From: Xenophilus azovorans DSM 13620
Lineage (GTDB): Bacteria; Pseudomonadota; Gammaproteobacteria; Burkholderiales; Burkholderiaceae_C
Direction of reading: 5' to 3'
Assembly: GCF_000745855.1 (NCBI RefSeq)
Contig: NZ_JQKD01000006.1
Coordinates: 62,001 to 126,000 of the forward strand
Length of the DNA: 64,000 nucleotides
The position numbers were made by a program, and so were the translations under genes. The first letter of the stretch is position 1, and every line of letters begins with the position of its first letter. Below are positions 25,257 to 32,369 of this stretch, one piece after another. Below the pieces are notes generated by a model. That model was not told the DNA's origin, searched no databases, and worked only from the letters and a program-made list of their open reading frames with translations.

Positions 25257-26885
25257 ATGGAGACAAGCACCACCCCCGCCGCCCTGCCCTCGCGGCCGCA
25301 GCAGCCGCTGCACGCGTACCTGCGCGCCAACGCGCGCGAGCGCCCCGACCACCCCGCCTGCATCTGGTACGGCAGCGCGATGAGCTGGGCCGAGCTGGAC
25401 CGCGCGAGCGACGCCTTCGGCGCGCGGCTGCAGGCGCTGGGCGTGGGCAAGGGCGACCCGGTCGTGCTCTTCCTCAACAACTGCCCGCAGTACCTGGTGG
25501 CGCACTACGGGATCCAGAAGATCGGCGCCATCGTCTGCCCCAGCGGCCCGCTGAACAAGGAGCACGAGCTCGCCTACCAGGTGAACGACCTGAAGGCGCG
25601 CGTCATCGTGGCGGCCTCGAACCTGGTGCCGGTGGTCGAGAAGGTGAGGCCCGGCAGCGCGCTGGCGCACGTCTTCGCGGTGCACTACGCCGACCTGCTG
25701 CCGGCCGGGCCGACGCTGGACCTGCCCGCCGAACTCGCAGCCGCGCAGCAGGAGGCGCGCGCCGTGCCCGCCGGCTGCGAGGACTTCCTCGCCGCCATGC
25801 GCGGCGACGCGAAGCCGGCGCCGGTCGAGCTCTCGCTGGACGACGTGGCGCTGATGACCTACACCTCGGGCACCACCGGCCTGCCCAAGGGCGCCATGCT
25901 CAGCTACGGCAACGCCCTGTTCAAGACCACGGTGGCCGCCGACTGCAACGGCGTGCAGCCGGACGACGTGCTGCTGTCCATCGCGCCGCTGTACCACATC
26001 GCCGGCATGCTGATGGGCGTGAACGTGCCGGTGATCACCGGCGCCACCAGCGTGCTGCTGCACCGCTTCGACCCGCACGCGGTGCTGCAGGCCATCGACC
26101 GCTACAAGGTCACCTGGTGGTACAGCATCGCGCCGATGAACGTGGCCTGCATGCAGCAGCCGGACATCGCCGCCTTCGATCTCTCCAGCCTCAAGATGAA
26201 CCCGGTGACCAGCTTCGGCATCGCCTTCACCGAGCCGCTGGCGGCGCAGTGGCGCTCCTTCGCGAAGAACTGCACCTCGCAGGAGGCGGCCTACGGCCTG
26301 TCGGAGACGCACACCTGCGACACCTACACGCCCGCGGGCAAGGCGAAGTGGGGCACGCAGGGCATCCCGGCGCCGGGCGTGACCATCCGCATCGTCGACC
26401 CCGAGACGGGCCGCGACCTGCCCACCGGCGAACTGGGCGAGATCGTGCTGACCAGCCCGGGCGTCTTCAAGGGCTACTGGAACAAGCCCGAGGCCACCGC
26501 CGCCACGCTGCGCGACGGCTGGGTGCACACCGGCGACATGGGCAAGTTCGACGAGGACGGCTACCTCACCTTCACCGGCCGCTTCAAGGAGATGATCAAG
26601 GTCTCGGGCTACAGCGTGTTCCCGGAGGAGGTCGAGGCCATCCTCATCAAACACCCGGCCGTCGCGCAGGCGGCCGTGATCGCCCAGCCCGATCCCGACA
26701 AGGGCGAAGTGGTGAAGGCCTTCATCGTGAAGAAGCCGGGCGCGCAGGTGTCGGCCGAGGAGATCACCGCCTGGTCGCGCGAGAACATGGCCACCTACAA
26801 GGCGCCAAAGCACATTCGCTTCATCGACGCATTGCCGGCCACGGGCGCTGGCAAGGTGCTGCGCCGCATGCTGAAAGACATGTGA
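25257..26885 (+). CDS. AMP-binding acyl-CoA ligase
   Basis: 542 residues, a complete ANL-superfamily acyl-CoA synthetase. The P-loop motif is TYTSGTTGLPKGAML at about residue 200, followed by AAYGLSETH, YWNKPEATAATLRDGW, VHTGDMG and the C-terminal GAGKVLRRML with the catalytic Lys. It activates a carboxylic acid with ATP and CoA; chain-length preference is not readable. It is the first gene of an apparent two-gene operon, and the next gene carboxylates an acyl-CoA. That pairing suggests a pathway in which an acid is activated and then carboxylated, or a fatty-acid degradation branch. Confidence 0.9.
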   Translation: METSTTPAALPSRPQQPLHAYLRANARERPDHPACIWYGSAMSWAELDRASDAFGARLQALGVGKGDPVVLFLNNCPQYLVAHYGIQKIGAIVCPSGPLNKEHELAYQVNDLKARVIVAASNLVPVVEKVRPGSALAHVFAVHYADLLPAGPTLDLPAELAAAQQEARAVPAGCEDFLAAMRGDAKPAPVELSLDDVALMTYTSGTTGLPKGAMLSYGNALFKTTVAADCNGVQPDDVLLSIAPLYHIAGMLMGVNVPVITGATSVLLHRFDPHAVLQAIDRYKVTWWYSIAPMNVACMQQPDIAAFDLSSLKMNPVTSFGIAFTEPLAAQWRSFAKNCTSQEAAYGLSETHTCDTYTPAGKAKWGTQGIPAPGVTIRIVDPETGRDLPTGELGEIVLTSPGVFKGYWNKPEATAATLRDGWVHTGDMGKFDEDGYLTFTGRFKEMIKVSGYSVFPEEVEAILIKHPAVAQAAVIAQPDPDKGEVVKAFIVKKPGAQVSAEEITAWSRENMATYKAPKHIRFIDALPATGAGKVLRRMLKDM

Positions 26886-27061
26886 AACACCCCCAGTCTC
26901 CGCGGACTTCGTTCCGCTCCGCCAACCCCCTCCAGGGGGCACACGCAGCGGACCGGCAAAGCCGGTTCCGCGCGTGTTCCCGCATGGCCTGCTCCGCGGC
27001 CTCTGGTGCAGAGGTATTTCATGGCCCCCTGGCGATGCCCAACGCAACGGAAAACTGACTC
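26886..27061 (+). other. Gap between ligase and carboxylase, largely a dispersed repeat
   Basis: The 176 bases between the two genes consist mostly of repeat copy A (26889-27002). The last 59 bases (27003-27061) contain no further gene; I see no strong ribosome site directly before 27062. Confidence 0.6.
26889..27002 (-). repeat. Dispersed ~114-bp repeat, copy A
   Basis: The reverse complement of this segment is nearly identical to copy B (35801-35914) and closely related to copy C (57598-57736). It begins 3 bases after the acyl-CoA ligase stop codon. It contains two hairpins: CCCCCTCCAGGGGG, and a longer one centred on ACCGGC-AAA-GCCGGT with GCGG/CCGC extensions. All three copies run in the same orientation relative to the flanking co-directional genes. 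Confidence 0.85.
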
Positions 27062-30000
27062 ATGTTCACGAAGGTACTGATCGCCAACCGCGGCGAGATC
27101 GCCGTGCGACTCGTGCGCGCGTTGCAGGACCTGGGCATCGCCAGCGTCGCGGTCCACGCGAAGGACGATGCGCAGGCACTGCACGTGCAGTTGGCCGACA
27201 CCGCCGTCGCGCTGCAGGGCACCGGCCCCTCGGCGTATCTCGACATCCCCGCGCTGCTGGCGGTGGCGAAGGCGCAGGGCTGCGACGCGGTGCACCCGGG
27301 CTACGGCTTCCTCAGCGAACGCGCCGACTTCGCGCAGGCCTGTGCCGATGCGGGCCTGGTCTTCATCGGTCCCACGCCGGAGCAGCTCGCGCTCTTCGGC
27401 GACAAGGCCCGCGCCCGCGAACTGGCGCAGCAATGCGACGTGCCGGTGATGCCCGGCAGCGCCGGCGCCGTGACGCTTGCGGAGGCGCAGGCCTTCTTTG
27501 CCGAGCAGGCGAAGGACGGCGCCGGCGTGATGATCAAGGCCATCGGCGGCGGCGGCGGGCGCGGCATGCGCTCGGTGCTGTGCGCCGAGGACCTGCCCGA
27601 GGCGCACGCGCGCTGCATGTCGGAGGCGAAGGCCGCTTTCGGTGTCGAGGGCGTGTACGTGGAGCGGCTGATGAAGCAGGCGCGCCACATCGAGATCCAG
27701 GTCCTCGGCGACGGCCGCGCCGTCGCCAGCCTGGGCGAGCGCGAATGCACCCTGCAGCGGCGCTTCCAGAAGCTGGTGGAGATCGCGCCCAGCCCTTCGC
27801 TGCCCGAGGCGCTGCGCGCGCGCATCACGCAGGCCGCGCTGCGCATGGCGCAGCAGGTCGGCTACCGCGGGCTGGGCACCTTCGAGTTCCTGGTGGACGA
27901 GCATGCCGTCGAGCCGCCGCCGGGCCGCCCCAAGGCGGCGAGCGCCCCCTCGGGGGGCAGCGAACCACGCGCAGCGGGGAGCGTGGGGGCCACATCCCTG
28001 CCCTTCGTCTTCATCGAGGCCAACCCGCGCCTGCAGGTGGAACACACCGTCACCGAAGCCGTGACCGGACTGGACCTGGTGCAACTGCAGATCGGCGTGG
28101 CGGCCGGGCAGACGCTGGCCGCGCTGGGCGTGCAGGCTGATGCCACCGCGCCGCAGAAGGGCTTCGCGATCCAGTGGCGCATCAATGCCGAGACGCTGGA
28201 CACGCAGGGCCAGGCGCGCCCCAGCGGCGGGCGGCTGGCGCGTTTCGACCTGCCCACCGGGCCCGGCGTGCGCGTGGACACGCAGGGCTACGCGGGCCTG
28301 GCGCCCTCGCCGCACTACGACACGCTGCTGGCCAAGCTGATCGTCAGCAGCGCTTCGCCCCACTTCGCCGACGCGCAGCGCCGCTCGCTGCGCGCACTGG
28401 CCGAATGCCGCATCGAGGGCGTGGCCACCAACCTGGCGCTGCTGCGCGCCATCGGCGAGCGGCCCGAGTTCACGGCACAGGCGGTGCATACGCGCTTCGT
28501 GGAGGAGTATCTGGGCGACCTGCTCGCAGCGGCCGACGCGATCGCGAAGACCGGCAGGACACTCGCCACGGCCGTACCGGACGCCGCCGAGCCGTCGGCC
28601 GCCGAAGAGACCGATGCCGAAGGCATCCACACCGTGCGCGCGCCGATGCCGGCCAGGCTGGTGCAGTTCGAGGTCGAGGTGGACGACATCCTGCCCGCCG
28701 GCGCGCAGCTCGGCGTGCTGGAGGCGATGAAGATGGAGCACCTGCTGCACGCGCCGCAGGCCGGCCGCGTGGTCGCGCTGCTCGCGCAGCCCGGCGACTA
28801 CCTCACCGAAGGCCAGCCGCTGGTGCGGCTGGAGGCCGTCGACGCCGGCGCCGTGCAGGTGCAGCAGGGCGCCGAACTCGACCTCGACGCGATCCGCCCC
28901 GACCTGCAGAAGGTGATCGACCGCCACGCGCCCACGCTCGACGTGAACCGCGGGAAGGCCGTCGCCAAGCGCCATGCGCAGGGCGGGCGCACCGCGCGCG
29001 AGAACGTCGCCGACCTGTGCGAACTGGCCGACGACCCCGGCAACTTCATCGAGTACGGCCAGCTCGCCATCGCCGCGCAGACGCGCCGCCGCAGCCTGGA
29101 GGACCTGGTCGCCAACACGCCGGCCGACGGCATCGTCACCGGCATCGGCAGCGTCAACGCGAAGCACTTCGGCCCCGAGCGCTCGCGCGCCGTCGTGATG
29201 GCCTACGACTACACCGTGCTGGCCGGCACGCAGGGCATGCGCAACCACCACAAGCAGGACCGCATGCTCGCCGTCGCGCACCAGCTGAAGCTGCCGATGG
29301 TGCTGTTCGCCGAGGGCGGCGGCGGCCGGCCGGGCGACACCGACATGCCGATCGTCGCGGGGCTGAACAACCACACCTTCAGCCAGTTCGCGGCGCTGTC
29401 GGGCAAGGTGCCGGTGGTGGGCGTGGTGCACGGGCGCTGCTTCGCCGGCAACGCGGCGCTGCTGGGCTGCTGCGACGTGATCATCGCCACGCGTGCCAGC
29501 AACATCGGCATGAGCGGGCCGGCCATGATCGAGGGCGGCGGCCTGGGCACCTTCACGCCCGAGCAGATCGGGCCCAGCCGCGTGCAGTCGGCCAACGGCG
29601 TGATCGACGTGCTGGTGGAGGACGAGGCCGAGGCAGTGGCCGTAGCCAAGCAGTACCTGGGCTACTTCCAGGGCCCGCTGGCCGAATGGCAGTGCGCCGA
29701 CCAGCGCCTGCTGCGCCACGCCGTGCCCGAGAACCGCCTGCGCGTGTACGACGTGCGCGCCGTGATGCGCGGCCTGTTCGACGCCGGCTCGCTGCTGGAG
29801 CTGCGCGCCGGCTTCGGCGCCGGCATGGTGACGGCGCTGGCGCGCATCGAGGGGCGCCCGGTCGCGGTGCTCGCCAACAACCCGCATCACCTGGGCGGTG
29901 CGATCGATGTCGATGCCGCCGACAAGGCCGCCCGCTTCATGCAACTGGCCAACGCGCACGGCCTGCCCATCGTCTCGCTGGTCGACACCCCCGGCTTCAT

Positions 30001-30451
30001 GGTCGGCCCCGACGTCGAGGCGCAGGCGCAGGTGCGCCACGTCTGCCGCATGTTCATGATCGCCTCGCACCTGACGGTGCCCTTCTTCGCAGTGGTGCTG
30101 CGCAAGGGCTACGGGCTGGGTGCGCAGGCGATGACGGCGGGCGGCTTCGACGCGCCGGTGTTCAACATCTCGTGGCCCAGCGGCGAGTTCGGCGCGATGG
30201 GGCTGGAGGGCGCGGTGCGGCTGGGCTTCCGCAAGGAGCTGGAGGCCGCGCCGGAAGGCCCCGAGCGCGAGGCGCTGTTCAGGAAGCTGGTGGCGCAGCA
30301 GTACGCCGACGGCGAGGCGATCAACATGGCGCAGACCCTGGAGATCGACGCCGTGATCGACCCCGCCGACACGCGTGCCTGGCTGCTGCGCGGGCTGGCC
30401 TCGGCGCATCGGCCGCCGGACGCGCCCACCGCCTACGTGGACACCTGGTAG
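27062..30451 (+). CDS. Single-chain biotin-dependent acyl-CoA carboxylase (BC-BCCP-CT)
   Basis: 1129 residues carrying all carboxylase parts in one chain. The biotin carboxylase domain (about 1-480) has ANRGEIAVRLVRALQDLG, HPGYGFLSE and the ATP-grasp loop KAIGGGGGRGMRS. The biotin carrier motif is EAMKMEH with Lys557. The carboxyltransferase (about 630-1129) has DGIVTGIGSVN, NHHKQDRM, AEGGGGRPGDTD and DTPGFMVGPDVE. This resembles the single-chain long-chain acyl-CoA carboxylases of mycobacteria and Rhodopseudomonas. Residues about 285-313 are an insertion between FEFLVDEH and FIEANPRLQVEHT, encoded by a GC-rich repeat (27922-27993). The substrate acyl-CoA is presumably made by the upstream ligase. 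Confidence 0.93.
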   Translation: MFTKVLIANRGEIAVRLVRALQDLGIASVAVHAKDDAQALHVQLADTAVALQGTGPSAYLDIPALLAVAKAQGCDAVHPGYGFLSERADFAQACADAGLVFIGPTPEQLALFGDKARARELAQQCDVPVMPGSAGAVTLAEAQAFFAEQAKDGAGVMIKAIGGGGGRGMRSVLCAEDLPEAHARCMSEAKAAFGVEGVYVERLMKQARHIEIQVLGDGRAVASLGERECTLQRRFQKLVEIAPSPSLPEALRARITQAALRMAQQVGYRGLGTFEFLVDEHAVEPPPGRPKAASAPSGGSEPRAAGSVGATSLPFVFIEANPRLQVEHTVTEAVTGLDLVQLQIGVAAGQTLAALGVQADATAPQKGFAIQWRINAETLDTQGQARPSGGRLARFDLPTGPGVRVDTQGYAGLAPSPHYDTLLAKLIVSSASPHFADAQRRSLRALAECRIEGVATNLALLRAIGERPEFTAQAVHTRFVEEYLGDLLAAADAIAKTGRTLATAVPDAAEPSAAEETDAEGIHTVRAPMPARLVQFEVEVDDILPAGAQLGVLEAMKMEHLLHAPQAGRVVALLAQPGDYLTEGQPLVRLEAVDAGAVQVQQGAELDLDAIRPDLQKVIDRHAPTLDVNRGKAVAKRHAQGGRTARENVADLCELADDPGNFIEYGQLAIAAQTRRRSLEDLVANTPADGIVTGIGSVNAKHFGPERSRAVVMAYDYTVLAGTQGMRNHHKQDRMLAVAHQLKLPMVLFAEGGGGRPGDTDMPIVAGLNNHTFSQFAALSGKVPVVGVVHGRCFAGNAALLGCCDVIIATRASNIGMSGPAMIEGGGLGTFTPEQIGPSRVQSANGVIDVLVEDEAEAVAVAKQYLGYFQGPLAEWQCADQRLLRHAVPENRLRVYDVRAVMRGLFDAGSLLELRAGFGAGMVTALARIEGRPVAVLANNPHHLGGAIDVDAADKAARFMQLANAHGLPIVSLVDTPGFMVGPDVEAQAQVRHVCRMFMIASHLTVPFFAVVLRKGYGLGAQAMTAGGFDAPVFNISWPSGEFGAMGLEGAVRLGFRKELEAAPEGPEREALFRKLVAQQYADGEAINMAQTLEIDAVIDPADTRAWLLRGLASAHRPPDAPTAYVDTW
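27922..27993 (+). repeat. Repeat-derived in-frame insertion in the biotin carboxylase domain
   Basis: About 72 bases of palindromic, GC-rich sequence (GGGCCGCCCC, GCCCCCTCGGGGGGC, GCAGCGGGGAGCGTGGGGGC). I recall the same type of sequence as an intergenic repeat in Comamonadaceae. It encodes GRPKAASAPSGGSEPRAAG, low-complexity residues absent from the expected family alignment at this point, and keeps the frame open. Confidence 0.6.
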
Positions 30452-30494
30452 GCGCCGGCAACGGCCGGGCGCGGCATCCCTACACTGCGGGGTC

Positions 30495-31787
30495 TTGCCT
30501 TTCGCGCCCGCTTCCCCCGCCTCGCTCCTCACCCGCCGCCGCTGCCTCGGGCTGCTCGCCTGCGCCTGTCTGCCTTGGCGGCCTATGGCGGCGCGCGCCG
30601 AGCCGGCGGAGGACGAAGAATGGGTGGCGGGCTGGATCGCCGCCGCGCACGACCATCGCGCCCTGCTGCTGCCGCTGGGCATGCCGCCGGTGGTGCTGCA
30701 GGACCAGACCGTGCGCCAGCACATGCTCGTGGCCGCCGGCGGCCATGCACTGCGCGTGCGCCTGTCCAACCGCTTCGGCGACCAGCCCCTGGTCGTCGGC
30801 GCGGCCGGGGTCGGCCTGTGCACCGGGCCGGACGCGCTCTCGCCCGGCACCCTGCGGCCGCTGCGCTTCGACGGCCGGCCGGGCACCACGCTCGCGCCCC
30901 ACACCGAGCGCTGGAGCGACCCGGTGGCGCTGGAGGTGACGGCCGACCAGCGCCTGGCCGTCAGCCTGCACCTGCCGCAGGCCACGGTGATCGGCACCGG
31001 CCACGCGACCAGCCCCGCGAGCAGCCAGGCCGCCGCGGGCGACCAGGTGATGCACTCGCGCCTGGCCGCGCCGGTCGACCTGCCGTGGAACCCCATCGTC
31101 ACCGCCATCGACGTGCGCATCGCGCAGCAGCCGGCCAAGGTGGTGGTGGCCTTCGGCGACTCGATCACGCAGGGCGCGAGCGCCGCGGACAGCACCGCCG
31201 CCAGCTACCCGGCCCGGCTGGCCGCCCGCCTGCGCGGCGCGCGCGAGGCGCCGCCGGTGGTGGTGCTCAACGCCGGCCTGTCGGGCAACCGCCTGCTGCG
31301 CGACGGCACCGGGCCGCGCGGCCTGGCCCGCTTCGCGCACGATGCGCTGCAGGTGAGCGGCGTGACCCACGTGATCGTGCTCATCGGCATCAACGACATC
31401 GGCTGGGGCACCGCCGGCGGCGAGCGGCCGGTCTGGCTGGTGCCGCCGTGGGACGTGGCCACGCCCGATGCCATCACGGCCGGGCTGCAGCGGCTGGTGG
31501 GCGAAGCGCGCGCGCAGGGCGTGAAGGTGCTGCTGGGCACGCTGCCGCCCTTCAAGGGCTCGCCCTACTGGAGCGAAGACAACGAGCGCACGCGCCAGGC
31601 CGTCAACCGCTGGATCCGCGGCCGCCAGGACGTGGACGCGGTGATCGACTTCGACGCCGCGCTGCGCGCGAAGGAGGATGCGCTGATGCTGCATCCCGCC
31701 TTCGACAGCGGCGACCACCTGCACCCCAGCGAAGCCGGCTTCGCCGCGATGGCCGCCGCGGCAGACGTGCCCGAACTGCGAGAGTGA
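30495..31787 (+). CDS. SGNH/GDSL-family hydrolase
   Basis: 430 residues from a TTG at 30495. No ATG gives the signal region, but an earlier in-frame ATG at 30375 would overlap the carboxylase by 77 bases, so the start is uncertain. The N terminus LLTRRRCLGLLACACLPW looks like a signal peptide with a twin-arginine-like RRR. Catalytic blocks are visible: VVVAFGDSITQG (Ser), LNAGLSGNRLL (Gly), IVLIGINDIGW (Asn) and SGDHLHPSEAG (Asp/His). An N-terminal beta-rich domain (residues about 60-200) precedes the hydrolase domain. It likely acts on esters or acetylated glycans outside the cytoplasm; the substrate is unknown. Confidence 0.8.
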   Translation: MPFAPASPASLLTRRRCLGLLACACLPWRPMAARAEPAEDEEWVAGWIAAAHDHRALLLPLGMPPVVLQDQTVRQHMLVAAGGHALRVRLSNRFGDQPLVVGAAGVGLCTGPDALSPGTLRPLRFDGRPGTTLAPHTERWSDPVALEVTADQRLAVSLHLPQATVIGTGHATSPASSQAAAGDQVMHSRLAAPVDLPWNPIVTAIDVRIAQQPAKVVVAFGDSITQGASAADSTAASYPARLAARLRGAREAPPVVVLNAGLSGNRLLRDGTGPRGLARFAHDALQVSGVTHVIVLIGINDIGWGTAGGERPVWLVPPWDVATPDAITAGLQRLVGEARAQGVKVLLGTLPPFKGSPYWSEDNERTRQAVNRWIRGRQDVDAVIDFDAALRAKEDALMLHPAFDSGDHLHPSEAGFAAMAAAADVPELRE

Positions 31788-31911
31788 GCGCTGACCTGTG
31801 CATCACACGCACGCGATACAGCCTTACACAAAGCTTCGCTCGGGGTTGACGGCGCCTTCACAACGGGCCGGCACGATGAAGGCTCGTTCATCCCTCCCGA
31901 GGTATCACACC

Positions 31912-32295
31912 ATGAAGAAGGCACTCTCGAAGATCACCCTCGCGGCCGGCGCTGCCGCGCTGCTGTCGATCGGCGGCTTCGCGCTGCCGACCGCCGCGCA
32001 GGCCCAGCCCGTCATCAACGTGCAGATCGGCCCGCCTCCGCCGCCGCGCTTCGAGCGCGTGCCGCCGCCGCGCCGCGGCTACGTGTGGGCGCCGGGCCAC
32101 TGGGAGGCGCGCGGCCACCGCCACGTGTGGGTGCGCGGCACCTGGATCAAGGCCCGCCCCGGCTACGCCTACCGCGCGCCCGAATGGCGCGAGCGCAACG
32201 GCCGCTGGGAATACCGCTCCGGCCGCTGGGACCGCGACCGCGACGGCGTGCCGAACCGCTACGACCGCCGGCCCGACAACCCGTACCGCAACTGA
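31912..32295 (+). CDS. YXWGXW-repeat small exported protein
   Basis: 127 residues with a signal peptide (LAAGAAALLSIGGFALPTAA, cleaved near AQA). A Pro-rich stretch follows, then two YxWxPGHW-type repeats (GYVWAPGHWEARGHRHVWV and the WEYRSGRWDRDRDG region). The mature part is very rich in Arg, Trp and Tyr and ends DRDGVPNRYDRRPDNPYRN. Proteins with this repeat are common in Betaproteobacteria, usually as small envelope proteins of unknown role. A GAGG site precedes the ATG at 31912; a strong terminator follows 27 bases after the stop. Confidence 0.8.
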   Translation: MKKALSKITLAAGAAALLSIGGFALPTAAQAQPVINVQIGPPPPPRFERVPPPRRGYVWAPGHWEARGHRHVWVRGTWIKARPGYAYRAPEWRERNGRWEYRSGRWDRDRDGVPNRYDRRPDNPYRN

Positions 32296-32314
32296 CGCGG
32301 GCTGAACGGCCCTA

Positions 32315-32355
32315 AGAAAAAAGCGCCTGCCGTCCTGGGCAGGCGCTTTTTTTTC
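32315..32355. terminator. Bidirectional Rho-independent terminator
   Basis: Stem GCGCCTGCC (32323-32331) and GGCAGGCGC (32338-32346), loop GTCCTG, followed by eight T residues on the plus strand and preceded by a run of A residues. It ends the YXWGXW gene on the plus strand and the TonB receptor on the minus strand. Confidence 0.95.
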
Positions 32356-32369
32356 GTGTGCGGCGGTGG

